Shown here: one piece after another, positions 1-9,300 of the stretch | How the letters are laid out: each line of letters begins with the position of its first letter | Position numbering within the stretch: position 1 is the stretch's first letter | NCBI RefSeq assembly: GCF_031583025.1 | Contig: NZ_CP134062.1 | Coordinates: 1,984,001 to 2,048,000, forward strand | Source: Mycobacterium sp. Z3061 | GTDB taxonomy: Bacteria; Actinomycetota; Actinomycetes; Mycobacteriales; Mycobacteriaceae | Length of the DNA: 64,000 nt | Reading direction: 5' to 3' | The notes under the pieces: model-generated | What the model saw: the letters and a program-made list of their open reading frames with translations, nothing else | Told to the model about the DNA's origin: nothing | Databases searched by the model: none | Translations under genes and position numbers: made by a program

Positions 1-2
1 AG

Positions 3-461
3 CAGCTCCTGACATTTCGTCGTAGCGGAAACGTGGATTCGAATGTCCAGGTGGCGTACCCCGAGGCGCAACCACCGCGACTCCGGTCGCCAGCCCAAGG
101 ATTGCACGGTCAATATCTGGAGACAATGCAACAGATAAAGGGCACCTATACCCTTAGTCATTTTGTCAAGACGTATTGTGTCCGCACCGGAGACCACTGC
201 ATAAGTCTCGTCTACACCGACCTCGACTTTACCCCGCTGGTCTTTGCGGGCCAAAAATGGACCGTGAATTTTGAACGCGGCATGAGATGTGCGAGTGGTG
301 GCGCGGGGCGTTATACGGACAACCGGGAATTCCCGTTGCCCCCTGCGCCGCAGGATCCGATTCCCATCCTCACGGGGCGCGCCCACCAGCAGGTGACCGG
401 CGGCACCCCCTGCGACAGCGTCTACGACTTCGACGACAAATTCGAACGCACGGGAGAATGA
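3..461 (+). CDS. C-terminal part of a Ser/Thr-kinase-type extracytoplasmic sensor protein (5' end outside window)
   Basis: The reading frame is open from base 3 with no convincing start, so this is the 3' end of a gene that begins before the window. The visible 153 residues contain PPRLRSPAQGLHG and a GTYTLSHFVKTYC stretch, paired cysteines (TYC, DHC, MRC, TPC) and a DFDDKFERTG end. From memory this arrangement is typical of the extracellular C-terminal region of some mycobacterial Ser/Thr protein kinases; the kinase domain itself cannot be seen. The downstream propeller gene starts three bases after the stop, so the two are probably co-transcribed. The kinase link is inference from family resemblance. 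Confidence 0.55.
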   Translation, partial: QLLTFRRSGNVDSNVQVAYPEAQPPRLRSPAQGLHGQYLETMQQIKGTYTLSHFVKTYCVRTGDHCISLVYTDLDFTPLVFAGQKWTVNFERGMRCASGGAGRYTDNREFPLPPAPQDPIPILTGRAHQQVTGGTPCDSVYDFDDKFERTGE

Positions 462-464
462 ATT

Positions 465-1652
465 GTGAAAAGCCTGGCCCTCTTCCCAAGCCTCGTTAGG
501 CTGCAACGCCGACCCAACCGCCAACGCCCGCGGCTGGCCCGGATCCCGTTGCGCACCGGTGTGCTCGCGGTCATCGCGGCTGTCGTGTTCGCAATGGTCC
601 TGGATGGATGCGGGGGCCCTAACGGGGGCCAGGCTTCGACGGCGAGTTCCGCGCCGGCCGCGCCGTCGACAAGCAAGCCTGATCCCAATAGGGCAGGTTC
701 TTACACCGTCGCGGCCACCATATCCGTCGAAGGCGGCGCGTTCGGCCTGGCGGTGGACCCGGGCACCCACACCATCTACGTCGCCAACGCTGACAACACC
801 GTATCGGTGATCGACGGGGCGACGCGCAGTGTGACCGCTACCGTGCCCGTCGGCAAGAGCCCGGTCGACCTGGGGGTGGACTCGAACACCCACACCCTCT
901 ATGTCGCCAGCTCGGACAACACGGTGTCGGTGATCGACGAGGCGACCCGCACCGTAACCGCCACCGTGCCCCTCGGCAAGAGCCCTGTCGACTTAGCGGT
1001 GGACTCGAGCACCCACACCGTCTACGTCACAACCGGACGCATGTGCGGCAATGCAGGGTTCTGCTACGGCGACGGCACGGTTTCGGTCATTGACGGGGCG
1101 ACGCGAACCGTCGTCGGCACCGTGTCCCTCGAAAAAGGTGACGCAACCGACGTGGCGGTGGATCCGGGCACCCATGCCGTCTACATCAGCACGTTCGGCG
1201 GCGTGGCGGTGATCGACGGCGCGAAGCGCACCGTCACCGCGACCGTTCCCATCGAAGGTCCCCATCCGGACAACCTGGCAGTGGACCCGGCCACCCACAC
1301 CGTCTACGGCACCGCGGGCGACGGCGTGTCGGTGATCGACGGGGCGACACACACCGTCACCGCCACCGTGCCCTTGCACGTCGACAGCGGTTCGATGCAC
1401 TCGTACCCGTACGACCTGGCGGTGGACCCAGGCACCCATACCCTCTACGTCACCTACGGCTACAACGACACATTGTCCGTGGTTGACGGAGCGACGCGCA
1501 CCGTCACCGCCACCCTGCAGCTGCCCACCGGCAAGGAAACGCTGCACATGCTGGCGGTGGACCCGGGCACCCATACTGTCTACGTCAGCAGCCCTGTTTA
1601 CGGCGCCAACCAAGGCAGCGCCACGGTGTTGGTGATCGAACATCGATCGTAG
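465..1652 (+). CDS. Membrane-anchored seven-bladed YVTN/YncE-like beta-propeller protein
   Basis: 395 aa from a GTG three bases after the preceding stop. A basic N-terminus (residues 1-30) leads into a hydrophobic segment (about 31-46) ending in VLDGC; Cys49 could be lipidated, but Asp at -2 is atypical for a lipobox, so a signal anchor is equally possible. The rest is seven repeats of the form AVDPGTHTVYV / VSVIDGATRTVTATV, enough for one complete propeller. Repeat 3 carries an insert with two cysteines (MCGNAGFCYG). Such propellers are usually extracytoplasmic binding platforms. Ligand unknown; probably partnered with the kinase-like gene upstream. Confidence 0.8.
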   Translation: MKSLALFPSLVRLQRRPNRQRPRLARIPLRTGVLAVIAAVVFAMVLDGCGGPNGGQASTASSAPAAPSTSKPDPNRAGSYTVAATISVEGGAFGLAVDPGTHTIYVANADNTVSVIDGATRSVTATVPVGKSPVDLGVDSNTHTLYVASSDNTVSVIDEATRTVTATVPLGKSPVDLAVDSSTHTVYVTTGRMCGNAGFCYGDGTVSVIDGATRTVVGTVSLEKGDATDVAVDPGTHAVYISTFGGVAVIDGAKRTVTATVPIEGPHPDNLAVDPATHTVYGTAGDGVSVIDGATHTVTATVPLHVDSGSMHSYPYDLAVDPGTHTLYVTYGYNDTLSVVDGATRTVTATLQLPTGKETLHMLAVDPGTHTVYVSSPVYGANQGSATVLVIEHRS

Positions 1653-1672
1653 GTTGTATCGCCGTAGGAAGC

Positions 1673-2275
1673 TCACCTGTTGCGCGTCCACCAGTCATAC
1701 AAACCGGCGAGATCGGGTCCTTCGGCGATGCTGAGGAGCCGGTCGGAGTCCCGCGTCCACATGATGGATTTCGCCTCGGCATTGCCGTGCACCGGGCCGT
1801 AGACCTTGCCGCACACCATCCAGCCGGCAACCCTGTCGGGCGCGCGATTGTCATGCCAGGTCGCCGCGGCCGCGGGACCGGTTCCCTGCTGGCCAGGGCA
1901 CGGTAGGAACCACCAATAGGCCTGGCGGCTGGCATTTTTTTCCCCCGAGAACGCCTTATCCAGCTTTTCGTTATCCGCGTAGAGCCTGTAGTAGGCGTAG
2001 GTCGGGCCGCCAGGCAGGGAGTTGTCCCGACATTCAAGGGCGGCTAGGGCAAGCATCGACTGCGCCACTCCCGTAGGTGACGACTGATTGTTCGGCGACT
2101 GGCACGAGGCGGGGTCATAACCAGCTGGCAGCACGCTTCTCAGCTGTTCCTCGGGGCCGGCGCCGGCCGTGGAAGCGGCACCGATGGCGGTCGTCGCAAC
2201 GGCTCCCACCACCGCAAGGGTTCGGATTGCCAAACCCCGCAACGGATTAGATGCTTTCCACACGTTACGAGCCAT
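1673..2275 (-). CDS. Secreted protein resembling the sensor domain of mycobacterial Ser/Thr kinases
   Basis: 200 aa. I place the start at the ATG of MARNVWK, preceded by AGAGA; a longer frame upstream lacks signal-peptide character. Residues 1-38 form a signal peptide (basic stretch, hydrophobic core, TAGAG). The mature part begins PEEQLRSVLPAGYDPASC and ends GPDLAGLYDWWTRNR, with four cysteines (PASC, LEC, LPC, MVC) that could form two disulfides. An LPAGYxPxxC...CPG...LYxWW pattern occurs, as I recall, in extracellular regions of several mycobacterial STPKs and in stand-alone exported paralogs. Convergent with the propeller gene and about 105 bp downstream of the Cys-rich peptide gene on the same strand. 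Confidence 0.6.
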   Translation of the reverse strand: MARNVWKASNPLRGLAIRTLAVVGAVATTAIGAASTAGAGPEEQLRSVLPAGYDPASCQSPNNQSSPTGVAQSMLALAALECRDNSLPGGPTYAYYRLYADNEKLDKAFSGEKNASRQAYWWFLPCPGQQGTGPAAAATWHDNRAPDRVAGWMVCGKVYGPVHGNAEAKSIMWTRDSDRLLSIAEGPDLAGLYDWWTRNR

Positions 2276-2380
2276 TCTCTGTGGAATCGTGCCCGCCCAA
2301 CCGGTGGGGCGATCTCGCTGTGTCGGGTTGCGGCGCGAGATCGCGAAAACCATTATCTGCAACTGCTATTCGGGACTGGA

Positions 2381-2590
2381 CTAGCAGTTCTTAAGGCAAT
2401 TAGTCAGGCACGAGAGCTGTGAGGAGGTGCGGCAGTAGACGTCCCCGCAACAGCGTTCGTAACAGGTGTCGCTGCAACTACTACTCTCTTCACTGCAGGG
2501 CGGGTCGGGGTCAGGGTCGGCGATGGCTATGGGAGCAAATCCCAGCGCGGCCGCCGCGACGGCCGCTGCGGCAAGTAATGAGCGAATCAT
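2381..2590 (-). CDS. Secreted cysteine-rich mini-protein (9 Cys in the mature 45 residues)
   Basis: 69 aa. Residues 1-24 are a clear Sec signal peptide (MIRSLLAAAAVAAAALGF, then an AIA cleavage site). The mature part starts with an acidic DPDPDPP run and then carries nine cysteines, including an adjacent CC pair and a C-terminal Cys; spacing is C-6-C-3-C-3-CC-4-C-7-C-3-C-3-C. No known family recognised. The odd Cys number implies one free thiol or an intermolecular disulfide. A perfect 16-bp palindrome lies 36 bp upstream. Reads toward the sensor-like secreted gene and may share a transcript with it. The SD is weak, so the start is supported mainly by the signal peptide. Confidence 0.65.
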   Translation of the reverse strand: MIRSLLAAAAVAAAALGFAPIAIADPDPDPPCSEESSSCSDTCYERCCGDVYCRTSSQLSCLTNCLKNC

Positions 2591-2950
2591 AGGAGCGAAT
2601 TTTCTCGGTAAGGTGATGTCCCGCTAGGGCCTTTCGGCCCTGATGGGGCGTCGGCGTCACTTTGATCAAAAGCAGGATGGCCGTCGCCAGTCGTAGACGA
2701 GAACAAGTTTCGATTGGTTTGTCCACTCCACGGCGAGGTCGGCCCCGCGGACCTGGGGCCGATATTGGGGTCTTAAGGCTCTGCACGGTCGGTTCAAAAG
2801 GCTCTTCTCGAACAGCACTGGGATGCGGGAACGTGGCGTCTCAGGAATTCACGGCCAGCACCAGAAAGATTGGGGCGACTGCCGGGTTGCGCGCAGCGGT
2901 GACCTAACCCGCGGAAACCGCGAATCAGTTGCTTCTGAGAGGAGCGAAAT
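2591..2950. other. Intergenic region between divergent small secreted-protein genes
   Basis: 360 bp without a supportable gene. It separates the minus-strand Cys-rich peptide from the plus-strand lipoprotein and should hold both promoters. Short open frames occur on both strands, but none has a ribosome site plus a signal peptide or recognisable domain. The palindrome at 2626-2641 is the only structured element I see. Confidence 0.5.
2626..2641. promoter_or_regulatory. 16-bp perfect palindrome, loosely DosR-box-like
   Basis: AGGGCCTTTCGGCCCT: 6-bp arms around TTTC, 36 bp upstream of the Cys-rich peptide start. I aligned it by eye with the published DosR consensus (GGGACTWWAGTCCC core) and got about 13 of 20 positions, so it is only a candidate. 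It could also be a hairpin in the leader RNA. Confidence 0.3.
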
Positions 2951-3145
2951 ATGTTCCAGCGCTGGCTTTTCGCGTTCTTGGCAACGATTTTGGTGGCTGC
3001 CTGTGGCAATTCGCGAAGCGCGGGATCGACGACGATTCCGGAGCCGACGCCCTACTGCGTTTCCTGCCCTGGGACCGGCTATCACTGCGAACACAATCCC
3101 GAGACATGCGTGCCTGACAAGACATCAACGACAAAGCCGAAGTAG
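2951..3145 (+). CDS. Small cysteine-containing lipoprotein
   Basis: 64 aa from an ATG preceded by GAGAGGAG (2938-2945). Residues 1-17 are a lipoprotein signal peptide ending in the lipobox LVAAC (Cys18). The mature part holds four further cysteines in PYCVSCPGTGYHCEHNPETC, spaced to form two disulfides or a metal site, followed by a Thr/Lys-rich tail. Not recognised as a named family. It lies 56 bp upstream of the WD40 gene on the same strand and could be co-transcribed with it. Confidence 0.75.
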   Translation: MFQRWLFAFLATILVAACGNSRSAGSTTIPEPTPYCVSCPGTGYHCEHNPETCVPDKTSTTKPK

Positions 3146-3201
3146 TCATCGAGGCAGACGCATGCGACGCCGCATGCACATTGCTGTGAAGGAGATGTTC
3201 C

Positions 3202-5430
3202 GTGGGAGACAAGGCCGGCCCACAGGTTGTCGTTGAACAGGATGCTGCCCAAAGGCTCTCGCCCGTGGCTACAAAGCGTCCGCGGGTCCTGATAGCGGTG
3301 CTGGTGGTGAGCACCGTCGTGGCTCTGGTCGCCGCCGCAGTCGGTTTCGTGATGGCATTCCGGGCCACACATGCGGCGGAGCGGGACCTTCGCCAGGCGA
3401 CCAGCCTTCGCCTGGTCGCCGAGGCGCAGTCGATTCTGGCCCGCACCCGACCCGGGTCGGACGTGATGGCCTTCCAGAGACTGGTTGCGGCGGCGCGACT
3501 TGCGCAAACGCCTGACGACGGTCCGTTGCGGAGCGCGCTGGAAGACAACTCGCGCACGTTGAAGATCATCGAGACACGTGAGTCAGTGGACAGTGTGGCT
3601 ATCAGCCGCGACGGGCGGCGGGTCGCCTCAGGCGGCGCCAATGGTGTGTCTTTCTGGAATGCCGACACGGGCCAGCCGGTTGTCGACCGCGTGAGCCTCT
3701 TTTCTGTCCGTGCGGTGCAGTTCAGCCCGGACGGGGCGCGGGTCGTCGCGGTCAGTGCGGGTGTCGCGCGGGTATGGGACGCGCAGAACGGTAATCCGAT
3801 CGGTGATCAGCTCAATCTCGTCGGCATTACCGATTCGGTGGCTTTCAGCCCGGACGGTACCCGGATCGCCTGCGGCAGGCGGGACGGCACCGTGCAGATG
3901 TGGGACCTCAACACCGGCCGAACGGTCGGGCGCTACATGGCGGGGCACCAGGACTCGGTGAATACCGTGGCCTTCAGCCCCGACGGTCGGCGAATCGTCT
4001 CCGGTAGCGCAGATAAGACACTGCGGGTTTGGGACACGGACACCGGTCAACCCGTCGGTCAGCAACTGACCGGCGGCAGAGTGTTCAGCGTCGCGTTCAG
4101 CCCCGACGGCACTCGGATCGCCTCCGGTAGCGGGGACGGCACCATTCAGGTGTGGAACTCTGATGCAAGCCAAGCCCTCGCCCCGCCGATGACCGGCCAC
4201 ACCGGGCCCGTGGCCAGCGTGGCATTCAGCCCGGACGGCAAGCGGATAGCCTCCGGTGGTGACGACACGACCGTGCGGTTGTGGGATGCCGCCACCGGCC
4301 AGGCCGAGGGCCCGCCCCTAATGGGCAACCGGCGCGGAGTTCATGCCGTAGCCTTCAGCCCCGACGGCAACCGGATCGTCTCCGGCGGTGAGGATCACAC
4401 GGTCCGTATCTGGAGTGGCGAACCCATTCCGCTGGTCGGGCAGCCGCTTACCGGGCCCCCGGGGGCGGTAAACAGCGCGGTGTTCAGTCCCGACGGCAAG
4501 CGGATCGCCTCCGGCAGTCGCGACCGCATCGTGGTGTGGGATGCAGCCACCGGCCAACCTGTCGGCGCCCCGATCACCGGTTACGGAGGGGGAGGTATGA
4601 CGTGGAGCCCAGACGGTGCGCGGATCGCGGCGAGGAGCGCCGACGACTCCACGGTACGGGTGTGGGACGTGGCGAGCGGCCAACCCGTCGGTACCCCGAT
4701 CGGGACCAAAATGGACATTGTCGGCTTTAGCCCGGATGGAACGCGGATCGTTTCCGCCGGCGACAAAACGTTGCGGGTGTGGGACTTAACGACCGGCCAA
4801 GAGATCGGTGATCCGATGACCGGCCCGGACTGGATAGTCAGCGTCGCGTTCAGCCCGGACAGCACGCGGATCGTTTCGGGTGACACCGACGGCGCTGTGC
4901 GCCTGTGGGACATGGCCACCCGCAAGCAAATCGGTGAGCCGATGCCCGGCCCCGGCTGGGTATACAGCGTCGCGTTCAGCCCCGACGGCAAGCGGATCGC
5001 CTCCAGCGGACTGAACGATGAGGTGCGCTTATGGGACGCAGAGACCGGCAGAGCCGTCGGCCAGCCGATGACCGGCCACACGGGCAGCGTATTGAGCGTC
5101 GCGTTCAGCCCCGACGGCAGGCGGATCGCCTCCGCCAGTGACGATTTCACCGTGCGGCTGTGGGATGCCGACACCGGGCAACCCGTCGGTGCTCCGCTCA
5201 GGGGCCACACGCAGCCGGTGAAGAGCGTGGCGTTCAGCCCCGACGGAGGCTATCTGGTGTCCGGCAGTGTCGACCACAGCATGCGGTTGTGGCTCAACTA
5301 CCGCGATGCGACGTCGGGGTTGTGCGCCAAGCTCTCCACCAATATGAGCCGCCAGCAGTGGCAGGACTCGGTATCACAAGATATCGGCTACATCGTCGCC
5401 TGCCCGGGGCTGCCAGTCGCAAAAGTCTAG
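3202..5430 (+). CDS. Single-pass membrane WD40 protein with 14 repeats
   Basis: 742 aa from GTG with an AAGGAG site at 3189-3194. Residues 29-53 form one transmembrane helix. Residues about 54-115 are a charged helical linker (AERDLRQATSLRLVAEAQ) like that before the propellers of nSTAND-type proteins. I count 14 repeats with the VAFSPDGxRIASG...VRLWD signature, enough for two seven-bladed propellers. A Cys-containing tail (LCAKLS, IVACPG) follows. No kinase, NTPase or protease domain is present, unlike the multidomain WD40 proteins that share this linker. By the positive-inside rule (KRPR before the helix) the propellers would face outside. Probably a protein-interaction scaffold; partner unknown. 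Confidence 0.85.
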   Translation: MGDKAGPQVVVEQDAAQRLSPVATKRPRVLIAVLVVSTVVALVAAAVGFVMAFRATHAAERDLRQATSLRLVAEAQSILARTRPGSDVMAFQRLVAAARLAQTPDDGPLRSALEDNSRTLKIIETRESVDSVAISRDGRRVASGGANGVSFWNADTGQPVVDRVSLFSVRAVQFSPDGARVVAVSAGVARVWDAQNGNPIGDQLNLVGITDSVAFSPDGTRIACGRRDGTVQMWDLNTGRTVGRYMAGHQDSVNTVAFSPDGRRIVSGSADKTLRVWDTDTGQPVGQQLTGGRVFSVAFSPDGTRIASGSGDGTIQVWNSDASQALAPPMTGHTGPVASVAFSPDGKRIASGGDDTTVRLWDAATGQAEGPPLMGNRRGVHAVAFSPDGNRIVSGGEDHTVRIWSGEPIPLVGQPLTGPPGAVNSAVFSPDGKRIASGSRDRIVVWDAATGQPVGAPITGYGGGGMTWSPDGARIAARSADDSTVRVWDVASGQPVGTPIGTKMDIVGFSPDGTRIVSAGDKTLRVWDLTTGQEIGDPMTGPDWIVSVAFSPDSTRIVSGDTDGAVRLWDMATRKQIGEPMPGPGWVYSVAFSPDGKRIASSGLNDEVRLWDAETGRAVGQPMTGHTGSVLSVAFSPDGRRIASASDDFTVRLWDADTGQPVGAPLRGHTQPVKSVAFSPDGGYLVSGSVDHSMRLWLNYRDATSGLCAKLSTNMSRQQWQDSVSQDIGYIVACPGLPVAKV

Positions 5431-5620
5431 GTGTGCAGGGGAATTGCGGCGCTCCGGCGATCAACGGGGAGCGATTGCCTATCCGACCAACATCGCCGGT
5501 TGCCGATTATCGCGAGGGAATCTGCTTGGTGGTCGGGGACTTTTGGCACTACTTGCGCAGCAGCACTGCGGCTTAACGTGCCGTCTATAAGCTCCGGCAC
5601 TTTAACGGATAGGGGTCCGC

Positions 5621-6337
5621 ATGTCCTCCCCGCCGCCACCGCGAGAGTGGCAACAGGCACCCGAAGCGGGAGGACTGCCACCCGACGACCCTTGGCCGCG
5701 GCCGCCACAGCCAAGAAAGGGCAAGGGCCTTGCGCTGACGGCCCTCTTGTTCGGCATCTTCGGGACTTGTCTAGGGCTGCTTCCCGTGGTCGGGATCATG
5801 GCCTTGCCGGTCGCCGTCGTGGGCCTTGTGTTCGGCATCATCGCGCTGGTCGGCGCGATCAGAGGAGTGCGGGCGGGCAGAGCCGGGGCTATTGCCGGCA
5901 CATTGCTCTGCGTGCTGGCGCTGGTCCTCGGGAGCTTCTGGATCGTCGTCATCCTCAACTCCTTCAAGGACAGCCGCCCACCAATGGAGTCCATCACGGG
6001 CCAGGACACCGACGTGATTCTGCGCAACGATCTCGACGTCCAGTTGGGCCAATTTGTCAATGACAGCGATCCGGGCAAGCCCGGCAAAATGGTTGTGACC
6101 CTGCGCAACAAGAGCAACAGCAGCCAGTCCTTCAGCGTCGAAGTTGAAGCTCTGGACGCCAACGGAAATCGCATCGCAGACGACACCGCTTTCGTGGACA
6201 TCCTGGCGCCGGGCGAAGCCGCCCAGAGGGACATGTTCGTTTTCGTCACGAGAGACAGGCGCGATGCGATGAAGAAGGCAACCTTCAAGATCGTCGCGGC
6301 GTCGAAGTATGCACCGGTACCGCCGCCGACGAAGTAA
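5621..6337 (+). CDS. Proline-rich multi-pass membrane protein with an extracytoplasmic beta domain
   Basis: 238 aa. A Pro-rich cytoplasmic N-terminus (1-35) is followed by about three hydrophobic helices (about 36-120, DUF4190-like LxFGIxG patterns). A C-terminal soluble domain (about 125-238) contains VTLRNKSNSSQSFSVEVEALD and APGEAAQRDMFVF, as in FxLYD/DUF4352-type immunoglobulin-like domains. Separate from the WD40 gene by 190 bp that hold no gene. Convergent with the mmpL gene. No function can be assigned beyond envelope location. Confidence 0.7.
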   Translation: MSSPPPPREWQQAPEAGGLPPDDPWPRPPQPRKGKGLALTALLFGIFGTCLGLLPVVGIMALPVAVVGLVFGIIALVGAIRGVRAGRAGAIAGTLLCVLALVLGSFWIVVILNSFKDSRPPMESITGQDTDVILRNDLDVQLGQFVNDSDPGKPGKMVVTLRNKSNSSQSFSVEVEALDANGNRIADDTAFVDILAPGEAAQRDMFVFVTRDRRDAMKKATFKIVAASKYAPVPPPTK

Positions 6338-6375
6338 GAGATTTCAGATGTGTTGTAATGCAATTCTTCACGGCG

Positions 6376-9300
6376 CTACCGCTCCTCTACCAGAGCCTTG
6401 AATGTCCATTTTGTCGGTCGATGTGGCCACCAGCTCGTCTCGCGCAACAGCGTGGCGATGGCAGGTACCGTGACGGTTCGGACGACGAACGTATCCAGCA
6501 GCAGCCCGCAACCGATAATGAACCCCGCTTGGATCATCATGCCGACGGATCCGATCATCAAGCCGAACATACTGGCGGCGAAGATGATTCCCGCCGAGGT
6601 GATGACCGACCCGGTGTTGACGACGGTGCGTAGGACGCCCACACGCATGTTGCGGGTGGATTCCTCGCGGAGTCGGGATACCAGCAGCATGTTGTAGTCG
6701 GCACCGACGGCGACCAGCAGGATAAAAGCCAAAAGCGGTACGGGCCAGCCGATGTCGTGGCCGAACCCGTACTGGAACACGAGAACTCCCAATCCCAGGG
6801 CAGCGAAGTAGTTCAACACGACGGTGCCCAGCAGGTAGAGCGGGGCGACCAGAGCGCGCAACAGCAGAATCAAGACGACCCCGACGACCAGCAGGGTAGC
6901 GGCGGCCAGGCGGTTGAAGTCGGTGGACAGCAGATGTTGCAGGTCGGAGTTCACGGCGGGAAAGCCGACCATCGAGATCGCGGTGTTCGCCAGCGACGTG
7001 TTGGGTCTGGCGGCGTTGGCCGTGTCCACGATGGTGCGGTTCAAGGCCATGGCCTCGGCAGAATAGGGATCGTAGGCCGATGCGATGGCGAACCGGGCCG
7101 TGTGCCCGTCAGGGGACACGAATTGTCTTGCTAAATCACCGAATCGGTGATCTCCGAATGCATCGGGTGGCAGGTAGAAGCCAGCAGCGGCGTCGGATCC
7201 GGAGGTAGCACGTGCAGAGTTCTGCAATTGGGTGGCGATCTGGCTCATGCCGCCGAGCAGTTGGATGTTGCTGTCGGCCAGGGTGTGAACTCCCGTCGCG
7301 AGTGCCTGCGCACCGAAGGCGAGACGGCTGACGCCGTCTTGGAGGCGGTGGATGTTGCCGACGAGGTCCGCTGGATTCCCTGCGGCGCCAAGGGTTTGTT
7401 GCATGGTGGTGGCGGCGTTGTGGATGTCGGTGAGTGTGCTGGCCAGGGATGCGTTCGGGCTGAATTGGTCGGTCAGGCCGGCGATCTGATCGAAGAATCC
7501 GCCGTTGCGCAGCGTGACGAGTACCCGGATTTCTTCCTGTAGTTGCGTGCATTCGGGGGTAGTGGCACACCAGGGAGAGGTGTCGAGGCTCTGCGCCAGG
7601 GGCTCGATGACCGCAATAGCGGTCGCGGCTTGTTCGGCCAGTGGCCGTAGTCCCGCGCCACTGCGCACGGCTTGATCGAGGATCGGCGCGGTGGCGTTGA
7701 GTTGCTGCAGCAGGGGGCGGGCGTTCTCCAAATTGTGGCCGGCGTTTTGGGCTTGGCTGAGCAACCCGGTCAGCGGAGCCAGTGCGCGCCGCAGTGTGGT
7801 GTCGAGTTGGCCGAGGCCGGCAGCGAGTTGGTCGGCTCCATTGGTGAGCTTGGCGAGGTCGTCTCGGTGGGCCTGGCCGTCGGCGACCGCGCGGGCCATT
7901 CTTTCGCCGATTTGTCCGTTCTGCCATGACAATTGCGCTTCGTCGAGCCGCTTTCCGGTGGGGCGGGTGACGCCGGAAACACGCTTCACCCCGGGGAGCT
8001 GCGCGACCCGTGACGCTAGTTCGTCGAGGTCGGCGAGGCCTTTCGCGGTGCGCATGTCGGTGCTGGACCGGACGAGCAGGAATTCGTTGATGACAGTGTC
8101 TTTGGGGAAGTGTCGGTCTAACAGCTGGTAACCCAAGTTGCTACCGGTGCTTGCGGGTTGGCCCGCCCGGTCGTCGTATGTGATCCGCATTCCGGCCACG
8201 ACGCCGGCCAGGGCCAGGAGCACCACCAGACTGGCGGCCAGCATCCGGCCCGGCCGCCGCACCACCGTGACGGCAACACGGTTCCAGTACCGGCGCGAGA
8301 GGTCGGCGCGGGGCTCGGCGATGCCCCGCTTGGCGGCGAGCGCCAACACCGGCGGGAGCAGCGTCGCGGTGGCGAGGAATCCGATCAGCACGGCGACAGC
8401 GCATGCGGGCCCGACACCCTTGAAGACACTGAGACGGGCGAACACCATTGCGGCGAAAGCCAACGCGACGGTGGCGGCTGAGGCCAGGATGACGCGCCCG
8501 ATACTGCCGCACGCACGGGGGATCGCCTGTTCTGGGTCGACGTTTTGTCGTCGTTGTTCGTGGTAGCGGCTGATGAAGAACACGCTGTAGTCGGTCCCGG
8601 CGCCCAACAGGATGGCAACCAGGAAGGCAACGGTGAATTGAGAGACGGGCACGCCCAATTGACCGAGCGCCGACAGGACACCGCGGGCGACGGCCACGCT
8701 GACACCAATCACCAGCAGCGGTAGCAGTGCGGTGAACACCGATCGGTAGACCAGTAGCAAGATCAGCGCGATGAGAACGGCGGTGACCACCGAGACGATC
8801 AACGCGTCGTGCTCGCCGGCCGAGATTTGATCATGGAACGTCGCGGCGGGTCCGGTCACATACGCGGTCGTCGGAGACCCGGCGATTACCGAGGTGACGG
8901 TCGCACGCACGGCATCGACGGACGCGGCTGACGTGGGGTCACCAAGTGTTCCCGCGATCCCGACCGGAAGAAACCAAGCCTTTCTGTCGGTGCTCACCGC
9001 ACCGGTTCGGGTGACGGCGTCAGCCAGGAGGTCCTGTACCAGCAGGACGTGTGCTTGATCGGCGCGCAGTGCGGAAACGACCGCGTCGTAGCGCTGCCGC
9101 GCAGACGGGGTCAAACCGGCCGGGTCTTCCATGGCGACGATGACCGTGGTCTTGGCGCCCCGCTCGTCGAACGCCGCCGCCATGTCATTGGCGGCGCGAA
9201 ATGACGCGACGTCATTGGGCAGCAGCTGTACCGACTGTTGGCGCACGACCGTCTCCAACTGTGGGAAGACCACGGCCAGGATGACCGCCGCACCGATCCA

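Noticed and set aside
3600-5290. Nearly repeated DNA in the WD40 gene considered as a tandem repeat element
   Set aside because: It is explained by the protein's repeats; spacing varies and it is in frame throughout.
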